A stretch of DNA of 64,000 bases, from assembly GCA_934096075.1 (NCBI GenBank), contig CAKOLN010000004.1, positions 27,930 through 91,929 on the forward strand, read 5' to 3'. The stretch's first letter is position 1. Each line of letters opens with the position of its first letter. The notes under the pieces are model-generated. The model was given only the letters and a program-made list of their open reading frames with translations. It was not told where the DNA came from and ran no database searches. Below are positions 16,777 through 25,963 of this stretch, piece after piece. Both the position numbers and the translations under genes were made by a program. The stretch comes from an uncultured Bacilli bacterium. Lineage in GTDB: Bacteria; Bacillota_I; Bacilli_A; RF39; UBA660.

Positions 16777-18339
16777 TTATTTTATTACATCTATTATTAT
16801 ATCTTTTTCTTCTTTTTTAATACTTTCTATAGTAAAACATTTTAAAATTTCTTCTTCCATGTTATCAATCTCTTTATCATAAAATACTTCTAGTAATGGT
16901 GTACCTTTAGTAACTTTAGTATAAAGTGTACTTTTTAAAGTTATTCCGACATTTAAGTTAATGCTATCTTCTTTTTTTACTCTTCCTGCACCAAGAGATT
17001 GTACGAATTTAGCTATGCCTATAGGATCTATATTGTTTATATAACCATCTTTGTCAGAATAAATTATTTTAGTATATTTACTAGATTCCATTTTACCTAG
17101 TTTTCCACCTTGGTTTGTTATCCATTCATAGAATTTATCTTTTGCACTTCCATTATTTAGAGTATCTATTACTAATGCCTTTGCATCTTCAATTGATATG
17201 TCTTTTCCAATTGATACCATTTCACTTGCTAGTGATATTACTAAATCTTCTAATCTTTTTTCTCTTGTACCTGAGAAGAATTCTTGTGCTTCTTTTACTT
17301 CTAGGCTGTTACCTACTGAGAATCCAAGTGGAGTATTCATATCAGTTAATACACATACTACTTTTCTATTAAAGTATTTACCTATTTCTATCATATATTC
17401 AGCAAGTATTTTTGCACTCTCTATATCTTTCATGAAAGCGCCTTTACCAACTTTTAAATCTATAACTATGAAATGTGCTCCACTGGCAATTTTTTTACTC
17501 ATTATACTACTAGCAATTAAAGGAATACTTTCTACAGCGCCTATTTGGTCACGAAGAGCATATATCTTTTTATCGGCAGGTGCCAGTGAATTTGTTTGAC
17601 TTATAACACTTACACCTATTTTATTAACATAACTTTCAAATTCTTCATTTGTTAATTTTACTTTATAACCTGGTATACTCTCTAATTTATCTATTGTACC
17701 ACCAGTAAATCCTAAACTTCTTCCACTCATTTTAGCAATACTAAGATTTAATGATGCCACGATTGGTGCGATTAAGAATGTTACTTTATCTCCTACTCCA
17801 CCTGTTGAATGTTTGTCTACTACTACTCTTTTAATATTACTTAAATCTAAAATATCTCCAGTATTTATCATTGCGTCTGTTAAATAAAATGTTTCTTTAT
17901 AGTTTAAACCATATTCTTTAATAAGTAAAAGTAATTTACCCATGTCATCATCATTTATTTTATCGTTTGTATAATTTTCTACTACATAATTTATTTCATC
18001 TTTAGTTAATCTTTTAGTTTTTTCAAACTTACTTATTATATCTTCTATTTTCATACTCTCACCTTTCTTAGGGGATTTTTGCATTAAATTTAAATCTTCT
18101 TCACTCATAAAAGTTAATTTATTATTTTTATCTCTTACCAAAACATCCCGTCCTAGTAAATAATCTATTGAAACTTCAAAATAATCAGAAAGTTTTATGA
18201 GAATTTCTAATGTAGGAGTTCTTGTTCCTCTTTCATAACAACAAATCGTACTCTTAGTAACACCAAGTATGCTACCAAGGCCTTCTTGTGTGACTCCATT
18301 TAGTATTCTTAAATTTTTTAATCTATCACTTCTTAGCAT
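16777..18339 (-). CDS. pdp: XRE regulator fused to pyrimidine-nucleoside phosphorylase
   Basis: Residues 1-62 are an XRE/Cro helix-turn-helix (LRILNGVTQEGLGSILGVTK, then CYERGTRTPTLEILIKLSDY). A linker runs to 95, and residues 96-520 are a full pyrimidine-nucleoside phosphorylase: 'VDKHSTGGVGDK', 'KMSGRSLGFTGGTIDKLESI', 'LKVGKGAFM', 'SLGAGRVKKEDSI'. This enzyme splits uridine/thymidine to base and sugar-1-phosphate. There is a ribosome binding site (AAGGTGAG) and an ATG at 18054, exactly at the normal start of pdp, so both a fusion and a separate enzyme may be made. pdp near dacF/spoIIA is Bacillus-like order. Confidence 0.85.
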   Translation of the reverse strand: MLRSDRLKNLRILNGVTQEGLGSILGVTKSTICCYERGTRTPTLEILIKLSDYFEVSIDYLLGRDVLVRDKNNKLTFMSEEDLNLMQKSPKKGESMKIEDIISKFEKTKRLTKDEINYVVENYTNDKINDDDMGKLLLLIKEYGLNYKETFYLTDAMINTGDILDLSNIKRVVVDKHSTGGVGDKVTFLIAPIVASLNLSIAKMSGRSLGFTGGTIDKLESIPGYKVKLTNEEFESYVNKIGVSVISQTNSLAPADKKIYALRDQIGAVESIPLIASSIMSKKIASGAHFIVIDLKVGKGAFMKDIESAKILAEYMIEIGKYFNRKVVCVLTDMNTPLGFSVGNSLEVKEAQEFFSGTREKRLEDLVISLASEMVSIGKDISIEDAKALVIDTLNNGSAKDKFYEWITNQGGKLGKMESSKYTKIIYSDKDGYINNIDPIGIAKFVQSLGAGRVKKEDSINLNVGITLKSTLYTKVTKGTPLLEVFYDKEIDNMEEEILKCFTIESIKKEEKDIIIDVIK

Positions 18340-18493
18340 ATTTCCACCATAATAATTATACTAAATTGATAATATTTTTACAAGAATACTTATATGAAAG
18401 ATAAAATGTATTTTTGAGGTTAAGGGTTGTAATTCATTTGTAAACATTTATATATTAGAACACATTATTTGTGAATTAAGAAAGGTAAGAGTG

Positions 18494-18519
18494 TGAAAAT
18501 AGAAGATAATCTATTTTCA
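18494..18519 (-). terminator. Terminator-like hairpin after ssb
   Basis: TGAAAATAGA / TCTATTTTCA inverted repeat immediately after the ssb stop. The T-rich part is inside the 3' arm instead of after it, so efficiency is uncertain. Confidence 0.45.
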
Positions 18520-18520
18520 T

Positions 18521-18874
18521 TTAGTTTTCTTCTGTATTTTCTACAGCTTGTATATTTTTATTACTTGATAAAAATGTTACTTTTTCTGCGACTACTTCTG
18601 TAATATATTTTGTTTCTCCATCTTTCTCATAACTACTTGATTGAATTCTTCCTTTTATTCCTATTACATCGCCTTTTTTACAATATTCACAAGTATGTTC
18701 AGCAATCATATTCCAAAGTACTACCCTAATGAAATCTGTATCATACTCTCCATTAGAGTTTTTAAAACTTCTTGGCACGGCCATTATAACTACTGTTCTT
18801 TTATTGTTTTTCTCTGTTAGTATCTCTTCAGGATCTTTTGTAAGTCTTCCAACGAGAACAACGTTATTTAACAT
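18521..18874 (-). CDS. ssb: Single-stranded DNA-binding protein (short form)
   Basis: OB-fold ssDNA-binding protein of 117 aa: MLNNVVLVGRLTKDPE, 'FIRVVLWNMIAEHTCEYCKKGDVIGIKGRIQ' in shortened form, and 'YITEVVAEKVTFL'. It ends in ENTEEN and lacks the acidic DDDIPF tip that recruits partner proteins. That makes it more like SsbB-type accessory proteins than the main SSB. It stands alone, away from rpsF/rpsR. RBS GGAGGG. Confidence 0.92.
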   Translation of the reverse strand: MLNNVVLVGRLTKDPEEILTEKNNKRTVVIMAVPRSFKNSNGEYDTDFIRVVLWNMIAEHTCEYCKKGDVIGIKGRIQSSSYEKDGETKYITEVVAEKVTFLSSNKNIQAVENTEEN

Positions 18875-19058
18875 GTTATCCCTCCTTTCATGTACACTTT
18901 AACACATTAGAAAACATAATACAAATCGCCATTTTTAAAAATTGAAAGTGTTTTTTATATACAAATTTTAAATTTAAAATTAAGTCCTATATAAGGAAAG
19001 AAACAAAAATAAAAATTGAAGTCATTTTTTGACCTCAATTTTTAAATTTAGTAAAATT

Positions 19059-20258
19059 TTATAAATTTACATATTTTTTTATATTATCAAAATCCTTTAA
19101 AGCAAGAATTAATTTATCTATTTCTTCATAGGAGTTGTAAAAATATAAACTAATTCTAACTGTATCTTTGAATTCTGCTTCTTCTTCTAGCATTTTTACA
19201 CAATGTTTACCACTCCTTACACATATATTTTTAGTGTTTAAATAAAGTCCTAAGTCACCTGATTCTATTCCATCTATATTAATTAACACTATACTTCCTT
19301 CACTATTTTCATTATATATTTTTATATATGGAATTGTTTTTAATTCTTTGATTAAATAATGTTTTAAGTATTTTTCTGTTCTTTCTATATTTTCGATACC
19401 TATTTTATTTAAATATTTAATACTTTCACTAAAAGCAATTATTGCACTTACATTAGGTGTTCCTGCTTCAAATCTATAAGGTATATCATCTAATTCAATA
19501 GTATTTTCATTATATATCTCGTTCATTCCACCACCATATTTAAATGGTTTCATGTATTTTAGTAATTCATATTTTCCATAAAGTATTCCAAGACCAGTTG
19601 GGCCGCACATTTTGTGAGCTGAAAATGCTAGAAAGTCTATGTCTAAATCTTGTACATCAGTTTTTATATGTGGTACACTTTGAGCACCATCTATAAGTAC
19701 CAGAATACCTTTTTTATGAGCATATTTTGTAATTGTTTTTATATCTCTAATATCTCCAATAACATTTGTAACGTGTGCGATTGAAATTGCCTTAGTATTT
19801 CTAGTAATAGTTTTTTTAATACTTTCTAAACTTAGTTTACCTTCTTTATCTAATGGTGCATATTTTATTTTAAATCCTATTTTTTTACTTAGTACAAGCC
19901 ATGGTAATATGTTTGATGCATGTTCTGATTTGGTTAATATTACTTCATCATCTTCTCTTAAATATTCTCCAAAGAACCCATTTATAACAAGATTCATGCT
20001 ATCAGTTGTATTACTAGTAAATATTATTTCATCTTTACTTTTTGAATTTATATATTTACTAACTAAATATCTAGACTCATCTATTTCATCATCTACTTTA
20101 AAACTAATGTTATAATCTCCACGATGTGAATTAGCTGTATATTTAGTTAAATATTCAATTTCTTTATTTATAACACTTATAGGTTTAAATGTTGTTGCTG
20201 CATTATCAAAATATATTATATCTTCATTTTTCATAACAAAATCTTTTTCTATATTCAT
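19059..20258 (-). CDS. Cysteine desulfurase, SufS/Csd family
   Basis: PLP enzyme that takes sulfur from cysteine for Fe-S cluster or thio-modification pathways. The 399-aa protein shows FDNAATTFKP near the start, ANSHRG, the PLP lysine in 'LAFSAHKMCGPTGLGILYG', and the active-site cysteine loop 'ICVRSGKHCVKM'. It is a type II (SufS-like) enzyme. No sufU, sufB or other partner is adjacent, so its acceptor is unknown. RBS AGGTGAT. Confidence 0.92.
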   Translation of the reverse strand: MNIEKDFVMKNEDIIYFDNAATTFKPISVINKEIEYLTKYTANSHRGDYNISFKVDDEIDESRYLVSKYINSKSKDEIIFTSNTTDSMNLVINGFFGEYLREDDEVILTKSEHASNILPWLVLSKKIGFKIKYAPLDKEGKLSLESIKKTITRNTKAISIAHVTNVIGDIRDIKTITKYAHKKGILVLIDGAQSVPHIKTDVQDLDIDFLAFSAHKMCGPTGLGILYGKYELLKYMKPFKYGGGMNEIYNENTIELDDIPYRFEAGTPNVSAIIAFSESIKYLNKIGIENIERTEKYLKHYLIKELKTIPYIKIYNENSEGSIVLINIDGIESGDLGLYLNTKNICVRSGKHCVKMLEEEAEFKDTVRISLYFYNSYEEIDKLILALKDFDNIKKYVNL

Positions 20259-20359
20259 ATTATCACCTACACTGTAATTTATGAATCAATTTACATTTAG
20301 TATATGCTAATGATTGATTTTAGTTTAAAATTTTTTTATAATTTTATTAGGTGATGTTT

Positions 20360-20734
20360 ATGAAAGATTGTTTATTTTGTGATATTATTAACGGAAGTTT
20401 TTCTTCTTATACTTTATATGAAGATGATATGGTAAAAGTTTTTTTAGATGCATATCCAGATAGTCCTGGGCATACTTTAATTATTCCTAAGAAGCATTTT
20501 ACTGAATTAGAAGATATAGAAATTGATTATTTAACTCATATCATGGAAATTGCTAAGAAAGTTAAGAAAGCAATGATAGAAAATTTAAATCCAGATAGTG
20601 TTATATTAATTCAGAATAATGGAGAAGCTCAGTTTGTAAAGCATTATCATTTGCACTTAATTCCTAAATATAAGAGAAAAATTGAATTAAGTAAAAAAGA
20701 AATATTTGATTTAATGAGAGATAAGATAAAGTAA
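20360..20734 (+). CDS. HIT-family nucleotide hydrolase/transferase
   Basis: The 124-aa protein has the family opening CLFCDIINGSF and the histidine triad HYHLHL near the C-terminus. HIT proteins cleave or transfer nucleoside monophosphates from small substrates such as AMP-lysine or dinucleoside phosphates. The cysteines CxxC at the N-terminus are usual for Bacillota Hit proteins. The start is the ATG at 20360, five bases after AGGTGA. A strong terminator follows. Confidence 0.93.
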   Translation: MKDCLFCDIINGSFSSYTLYEDDMVKVFLDAYPDSPGHTLIIPKKHFTELEDIEIDYLTHIMEIAKKVKKAMIENLNPDSVILIQNNGEAQFVKHYHLHLIPKYKRKIELSKKEIFDLMRDKIK

Positions 20735-20761
20735 AAAGTAGCTCGATTGAGTTACTTTTTT
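20733..20761 (+). terminator. Terminator after the HIT gene
   Basis: AAAAAGTAGCTC-GATT-GAGTTACTTTTTT: 10-bp stem with one G-U pair, tetraloop and T tract; it may serve the convergent YjcZ-like unit as well. Confidence 0.8.
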
Positions 20762-20786
20762 CACACATTACTGTAGTTGTGTCATA

Positions 20787-20912
20787 TTACCAACCTACGA
20801 AAGCACCAAATATTATTGCTAGTAATATGAATAGAATTAAGATTACGAAGAAACTATTTCCATAGTTATTACCACCGCAACATGGATTAACTTGCTTACA
20901 GCAATTGTTCAT
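20787..20912 (-). CDS. YjcZ-like sporulation micro-protein (41 aa)
   Basis: A Cys/Gly/Asn-rich N-terminus (MNNCCKQVNPCCGGNNYG) leads into one hydrophobic helix (FFVILILFILLAIIFGAF) ending VGW. This is the pattern of the YjcZ/tiny transmembrane family found in spore-forming Bacillota. The ribosome binding site GGAGGGG is strong. It is downstream of a second, similar ORF at 20932-21027, giving a tandem pair. Confidence 0.8.
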   Translation of the reverse strand: MNNCCKQVNPCCGGNNYGNSFFVILILFILLAIIFGAFVGW

Positions 20913-20931
20913 TTAACACCCCTCCTTTAAA

Positions 20932-21027
20932 TTAGATAAATGCACCTAGTATGATTACTAATAATATAAATAACACTAAAGCAAATGCCGCTCCTGATAA
21001 ACCATTATTTCCGCATCCACAATTCAT
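20932..21027 (-). CDS. YjcZ-like sporulation micro-protein (31 aa)
   Basis: MNCGCGNNGLSGAAFALVLF followed by ILLVIILGAFI: a short Cys/Gly head and one transmembrane helix, like its downstream neighbour at 20787. RBS GGAGGAATGTCTT at a slightly long spacing. Probably first gene of the pair, expressed during sporulation by analogy with the family. Confidence 0.75.
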   Translation of the reverse strand: MNCGCGNNGLSGAAFALVLFILLVIILGAFI

Positions 21028-21149
21028 AAGACATTCCTCCTTTTTTTATCTTTACACTTTTATTATAAGCAAATTATAAAAATATGTGAGTGCTTATTAT
21101 TGTGTTTTCTTTATTTTTTTGTTATTATAATTATTGTGGAGGTAATAGT

Positions 21150-22100
21150 ATGAAAAAATTATTTTTGATAGTACTTAGTGCTTTTCTTTTAGTAGGTTGT
21201 TCTACTTCTCATTTAGAGAATGGAAAAGGAAGCGTTGTAAAATTTGATGAGGGAGGAATAAGTGCTGAAGACTTATATAATAAGTTAAAAAGTCAATATG
21301 GGGTTAGTACTTTATTAGATTTAATAGATGAAGAATTATTATCTAGAGAGTATAAATCTACTGATGATGAAAATACTTATGTTAGAAATGTTGTTTCTTC
21401 TTATAAAAAACAATGGGAAGATCAATTTTTAACTAATATTCAAAATTATTATGGAGTTAAAGATGAAGATGCTTTTAAAGATATGTTAAGACTTTCTTAT
21501 AAGAGAAATGAATGGCTTAAAGATTATGCTAAAGATAGTGTTACTGATAAAGAAATTGAAGAATATTATGATTCTGAGGTTGTTGGTGATATGGAACTTA
21601 AACATATTTTAATAAAAGTTGATACTTCTAGTACATCTTCTGATAGTGAAAAGACAGAAGCAGAAAAGAAGGCTTTAGAAACTGCTAAGGAAGTTATTAA
21701 GAAGTTAAATGATGGTGAAAGTTTTGATGATTTGGCTAAAGAGTATTCTGATGATTCAGCTAATAAAGATAATGGTGGAAGTTTAGGCACAGTTAAGTTT
21801 AATGATAATTATGATGCAAGTTTTATGGAAGCAGCTAAAGAATTAAAGACTAATACTTATTCTGATGAACCAGTTAAGAGTCAATACGGATATCATATTA
21901 TATTTAAAGTAAGTCAACAAGAAAAGAAAGATTTAGATAGTGTTAAAGATGATATTATTAGTGTTATTAGCGAAGAAAAAATTAATAATGAAACTAATTT
22001 TAGTACAAAAGCATTACTTAATTTAAGAGAAAAATATGGTATTAAGATTACTGATTCAGAATTAAAGGATTCATATAATGAAAGATTTGGATTAAACTAA
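21150..22100 (+). CDS. prsA: PrsA-like foldase lipoprotein (parvulin PPIase)
   Basis: Extracytoplasmic lipoprotein that helps secreted proteins fold. The lipobox is LLVGC with the modified cysteine at C17. The parvulin domain spans about residues 148-250: 'MELKHILIKVD', 'FDDLAKEYSDDSANKDNGGS', 'QYGYHIIFKV'. The N-terminal and C-terminal helices form the chaperone part. The start at 21150 follows GGAGG. Single gene with its own terminator. Confidence 0.93.
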   Translation: MKKLFLIVLSAFLLVGCSTSHLENGKGSVVKFDEGGISAEDLYNKLKSQYGVSTLLDLIDEELLSREYKSTDDENTYVRNVVSSYKKQWEDQFLTNIQNYYGVKDEDAFKDMLRLSYKRNEWLKDYAKDSVTDKEIEEYYDSEVVGDMELKHILIKVDTSSTSSDSEKTEAEKKALETAKEVIKKLNDGESFDDLAKEYSDDSANKDNGGSLGTVKFNDNYDASFMEAAKELKTNTYSDEPVKSQYGYHIIFKVSQQEKKDLDSVKDDIISVISEEKINNETNFSTKALLNLREKYGIKITDSELKDSYNERFGLN

Positions 22101-22104
22101 AATA

Positions 22105-22140
22105 AAAACTTCGGTTTTACTAAGAACTGAAGTTTTCTTT
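22105..22140. terminator. Terminator between prsA and recX
   Basis: AAAACTTCGGTT / AACTGAAGTTTT stem with a T-rich 3' side; convergent genes share it. Confidence 0.75.
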
Positions 22141-22907
22141 TATTCTAGATTATCAAGCATGTAATTTATTTCTTCTATTTTGTATCCTTTTCTATATAGG
22201 TAGGATTTAACTTTTTGATATAATTCTTGATCCATATATTTTTTAGAATATTTATTATAAGCTTTTGAATATTCTTTTTTTATGTTTTCGTTATTATTTA
22301 AGTTTAAATTATTAAGGTTTTCTTCTATCAAATTATTATCATAGCCTAGGTTATATAAATCTATTTTTAGTTTGTTTTTAATCATATAATTAGATTTATT
22401 TTTTAGACTATTTAACTTCTTATTTATTATTTTTTCTATTTTACCATTCCATATATTTTCATTAATTGTATTTAATTTATTATTTATTAGTGTTTCATCT
22501 AATTCTAAATCTAAAAGACTTTTCTTTATTTTGTATGGTCCCCAGTTAGTTAGATTAACTTTATCATTAACAAATGCATCTATATATTTTTCTTCATTTA
22601 GGTATCCTTCTTTATTAAGTCTATCTAATACTTCATCTATTAGTTTAGTATTAAAATTCTTTTTATTTAAATAGTCTTTTATTTCTTTTGATGTTCTCAT
22701 TTTAATTTCAATATATGTTAAAGCCATGTTATAGATTTCGTAATATACATTTTCATTCATTACTTTTTCTAAAAGTTCTAGATTTATATTACTCGTTCTT
22801 AAAAGATCATTTTTAAGAATTACATCTTCATAAAGTATAAGTTCTGTATTATCTAAAGTTAACTTATACTTTCCTTTACTCATTTTTTTATATCTTACTA
22901 TTTTCAT
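22140..22907 (-). CDS. recX: RecX regulatory protein
   Basis: RecX limits RecA filament growth. The 255-aa protein is built of three-helix repeats; the diagnostic segment is 'ALTYIEIKMRTSKEIKDYL' with 'LNKEGYLNEEKYIDAFVND' and 'WGPYKIKKSL'. The N-terminal extension (KIVRYKKMSKGKYKLTLDN) is usual in Bacillota. Its start lies inside the antitoxin gene upstream, preceded by AGGAAT. Confidence 0.88.
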   Translation of the reverse strand: MKIVRYKKMSKGKYKLTLDNTELILYEDVILKNDLLRTSNINLELLEKVMNENVYYEIYNMALTYIEIKMRTSKEIKDYLNKKNFNTKLIDEVLDRLNKEGYLNEEKYIDAFVNDKVNLTNWGPYKIKKSLLDLELDETLINNKLNTINENIWNGKIEKIINKKLNSLKNKSNYMIKNKLKIDLYNLGYDNNLIEENLNNLNLNNNENIKKEYSKAYNKYSKKYMDQELYQKVKSYLYRKGYKIEEINYMLDNLE

Positions 22908-23181
22908 TGGATTCCTCGATTAATTTATAATAGTTATATAAATCTTCCATAGATGCTTTTATAGTTGGAGTTTCATCATTTAGTTCTTTTAGTCTTCTTA
23001 GGTAATAATCACTTGATTTAGTTTTATTAGAAGGTGTAAAAGGTAGTCCATCTTCTATTATACATTGATTTAAAAACATATTTATAGCTACACTTGTATT
23101 CATTCCCATTTTTTTAAATAATTTGTCTGCTTTTTCTTTGGTTTCTTTATCAACTCTGAAACTCATATTGATTGTACTCAT
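22888..23181 (-). CDS. RelB/DinJ-type antitoxin (orphan)
   Basis: The N-terminus (STINMSFRVDKETKEKADKL, then 'MNTSVAINMFLNQ') is the ribbon-helix-helix of RelB/DinJ antitoxins. The C-terminus (about 55-97) would wrap a toxin. No RelE/YafQ-type toxin follows; recX overlaps its end instead. It may be an orphan regulator or serve a toxin elsewhere. I start it at 23181, after GGAGAG. Confidence 0.8.
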   Translation of the reverse strand: MSTINMSFRVDKETKEKADKLFKKMGMNTSVAINMFLNQCIIEDGLPFTPSNKTKSSDYYLRRLKELNDETPTIKASMEDLYNYYKLIEESNENSKI

Positions 23182-23263
23182 TGTATCACTCTCCATAAGA
23201 CAATTATAATACATCGCATATATGTTTTCAATATATTTTATTTATTTGATAAATAAAAAAAGA

Positions 23264-23461
23264 TTATTCTTTTATTTTGATTAATCCCTTTTCTAATTCT
23301 TCCAAACTTCTACCTATTGGTTTCTTTGATACATATTCTTCTTCTTTCATTTGATAATGGTTATTTAATATCATTTGTTTACTTCTTTCACTTGCAACAT
23401 GTACTAATTTATATTTAGAGTCCACTATCATTAAAAGACTATCAATTGATGGATATATCAT
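23264..23461 (-). CDS. rpoZ: RNA polymerase omega subunit
   Basis: A 65-aa protein beginning MIYPSIDSLLMIVDSKYKLV, followed by 'ASERSKQM' and 'KPIGRSLEELEKGLIKI', the omega pattern. Omega stabilises assembly of the beta-prime subunit. The chosen ATG (23461) lies ten bases after AGGAGAG; an upstream extension would add 18 residues not found in the family. It is not next to gmk here. Confidence 0.85.
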   Translation of the reverse strand: MIYPSIDSLLMIVDSKYKLVHVASERSKQMILNNHYQMKEEEYVSKKPIGRSLEELEKGLIKIKE

Positions 23462-23572
23462 AATATTTTCACTCTCCTCTATAATTAATATACTATGTAC
23501 TTTTTTTCTTATCAAGTTTTTTCATTTTTCTTGACAATACTTTACAATTTTGAATTTAAATCATATGTTATT

Positions 23573-24037
23573 CTAATTTTTAGGTGTTATAACGATTTCT
23601 CCATCTTGTATTGAATAAATATTATTGTCTACATGACTAACTATTTCATTATTATCATTAATAAATAATTTAACTCCATTATTTGGATTTAATAATCTAA
23701 TAATATTACCTTTACTATCTTTATAAAAGTATGATCCTTTTTCATTTTTTCCATAAAACACATCATTTATTGGTGTTGGAATTAAAAAGTCTCCTGTATT
23801 GCTTAAAAGTGGAATTACTTCTCCATCATTTATTAATGTGTATAATAAATCATTATCACTAATTAAGTATTTAGTATTTCTATATGGTTCAAGTCTTTTG
23901 CCATCTATTGGACTTATTAATGGCATCATCTCTCCACTTGATAGTTCTACATAATATAAGTTATTTTCATTATTGTGTATTATTCTTATTCCTTCATTAT
24001 TAAATTTATCTAAATCTACTATTACTTCTCCATTCAT
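23573..24037 (-). CDS. Hypothetical protein (154 aa), coupled to the DUF2779 gene
   Basis: Unrecognised, beta-rich, with a repeated 'G..IPL.....G..L' rhythm (SSGEMMPLISPIDGKRL; DGEVIPLLSNTGDFLI; KGNIIRLLNPNNGVKL). That points to three or four similar 30-residue units. The start at 24037 overlaps the stop of the nuclease gene (ATGA), so the two are co-translated. A function tied to the nuclease is possible but unproven. Confidence 0.65.
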   Translation of the reverse strand: MNGEVIVDLDKFNNEGIRIIHNNENNLYYVELSSGEMMPLISPIDGKRLEPYRNTKYLISDNDLLYTLINDGEVIPLLSNTGDFLIPTPINDVFYGKNEKGSYFYKDSKGNIIRLLNPNNGVKLFINDNNEIVSHVDNNIYSIQDGEIVITPKN

Positions 24038-25869
24038 TTTTCTATCTCTCTCCTTAAACCTTTTAATATTTCTACCATAGCCCATGTATCTTGTTTACAA
24101 TATTCAACTAAGGCATTTTGTTTTCTTTCTTTTTCTTCTTCAGTCATATTTTTATAATTGGCATATTCAACTAATGCTTGAACTCCATTTTGTACTTCTA
24201 AATCTTTGTATGTTAAATTTGTAAATAATGGTAATGTTTTCTTTATTGAGAAGCTTCCACTTTGTTCATTGTTATAATAGTTCATAGTGCCTGATTCTTC
24301 TTCACTAAATCCCAAGCTTTTATATAATTCTTTGTTGTTATCTATTATTTCTAGTAGATCTCTTCCACTATCTCTTATAGCCATTAATTCACTTTTATAT
24401 TCAGGAAATATGTTTGCTAGTTCTTTAATCCTTCCTTTTTCAAAGTTAACATTCTGCGCTAGCATAGAACCTCCTGTTTTTTGTATTGGAATTTTTTCTA
24501 CTAGTTTCTTTACCATTTCTAGTCTTTCATCTTCATTTGAGCGTGCTAGGAAAACATAGTTATCAAGTTCTTTATCACAATTATTTGGTGATTTTTCTAT
24601 ATGCAAACTGAATTCAAAAGGGCTTTGATAGTATGGGTGTTCTCCTTTGAATCTTGGTACTGGACAAGGAAATGTTTCAAAATCTAAATGATATATTGGG
24701 TATTCTAAACTATTTAGTCCGGCAGTTATTTTATCTTTATTTATATATGTAACATTTCTATCATAACATTCTCTTTGAATTTTATGATTTTCACTTGTTA
24801 ACCATTCATAAGGTATATCATCTAATTTTAAGTATCCATTATTTATTAAGTCATATTTATTATATGTTATACCATCCCATTTAAAACTAACAAATCTTTT
24901 ATAATTGAAGCTTGCATTTTTTTCTGGTACATTTTTAAAACATATTGATTTGAATTTACATTCTGTATTCTTTTTTAAAGCACATGATACACTTAAATTA
25001 CATGGACTAGGATCACTTTCGAATATATTTTTCTCTAAGTTTTGTCTTTCTATATCTATTCTACTTTGATACATTTCTGTTATATCATTTATTTTATAGA
25101 TATCAATTATTCTATTTCCAAATTTATCTGTATTATATACTCTTTTACCATTAACTAGTGTCCCATCATATTCATACTCATCATTTAATACTGCTAGATA
25201 ATAGTTGATATTTTTATTTATGTTGTTTTCTTTTAGATAGCCTTCAATTATATATCTTTGTACTGATATATCATACATGTACTTTCCTTCATCAGTGAAT
25301 CTGTTAAGTAATTTTTCTACTTTATTTGAATAGTTTTTAGATAAACCTGGATTAGGTGTTAATGTATAAAAATTATTTATTTTTGTAAATAAAGGATATT
25401 TTTCTTTTCCAATGTTATAAAATAGATTTTTATATTTTCTTGATGTAGTTGCTTTTACTTCTATTATGTTTATTTCATTGTTAGATTCATTATATATATC
25501 AACAAAACATAAGTATTTAATGCCATTTTTGTTAAAGTTAAAACTTTCTTGTTTGTATGTATCTAGATTATATACGCTGGTACCTCCAAATAATCTTTCA
25601 ACTTCTTTTCCGGCCGTTATTTCTACTTCTTTATAGTATTCCATCATTGCATTTAATTGAATATTTACACTTTCTATTTTATCGGTTTCTCCATCATCAG
25701 ATACTTCAAACATAGTGCCAAGCATTTCTTTGTATTTGTCATTTTCTTCTTGTTTTAAGTATTCTTCTAAAGACATATCACTTGATAGTTTGTCGTTATG
25801 TATTTCTTCTAATGCAGGGTATCTTCTACATCTAGTATAATTTATAAAATCTGTTTTAGTTATTGCCAT
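24034..25869 (-). CDS. DUF2779 protein: Cas4-like nuclease joined to a DEDD-type exonuclease domain
   Basis: 611 aa. The N-terminal part has a PD-(D/E)XK core (D124 and E137-V-K139) and cysteines C14, C290, C296, C304 and C310, spaced like the Fe-S cluster of Cas4/AddB nucleases. The C-terminal part starts a ribonuclease-H/DnaQ-like fold at D396-F-E398 and ends with 'EYCKQDTWAMVEIL', a late DEDD aspartate. This two-nuclease layout fits the DUF2779 family. No cas genes or CRISPR lie nearby. RBS AAGGAT. Confidence 0.75.
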   Translation of the reverse strand: MAITKTDFINYTRCRRYPALEEIHNDKLSSDMSLEEYLKQEENDKYKEMLGTMFEVSDDGETDKIESVNIQLNAMMEYYKEVEITAGKEVERLFGGTSVYNLDTYKQESFNFNKNGIKYLCFVDIYNESNNEINIIEVKATTSRKYKNLFYNIGKEKYPLFTKINNFYTLTPNPGLSKNYSNKVEKLLNRFTDEGKYMYDISVQRYIIEGYLKENNINKNINYYLAVLNDEYEYDGTLVNGKRVYNTDKFGNRIIDIYKINDITEMYQSRIDIERQNLEKNIFESDPSPCNLSVSCALKKNTECKFKSICFKNVPEKNASFNYKRFVSFKWDGITYNKYDLINNGYLKLDDIPYEWLTSENHKIQRECYDRNVTYINKDKITAGLNSLEYPIYHLDFETFPCPVPRFKGEHPYYQSPFEFSLHIEKSPNNCDKELDNYVFLARSNEDERLEMVKKLVEKIPIQKTGGSMLAQNVNFEKGRIKELANIFPEYKSELMAIRDSGRDLLEIIDNNKELYKSLGFSEEESGTMNYYNNEQSGSFSIKKTLPLFTNLTYKDLEVQNGVQALVEYANYKNMTEEEKERKQNALVEYCKQDTWAMVEILKGLRREIEK

Positions 25870-25963
25870 TTTGTATCCTTTCTTTTATTTCATTAATTTA
25901 ATTATAGCAATTATTTGTTTGAGTGTCAAATGCTTTATTTTGTTTTTATAATATTTTAACTAG

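Noticed and set aside
24034..25869. CRISPR Cas4
   Set aside because: The Cas4-like nuclease core is part of a larger DUF2779-type protein, and no cas1/cas2 or repeat array lies in the window.
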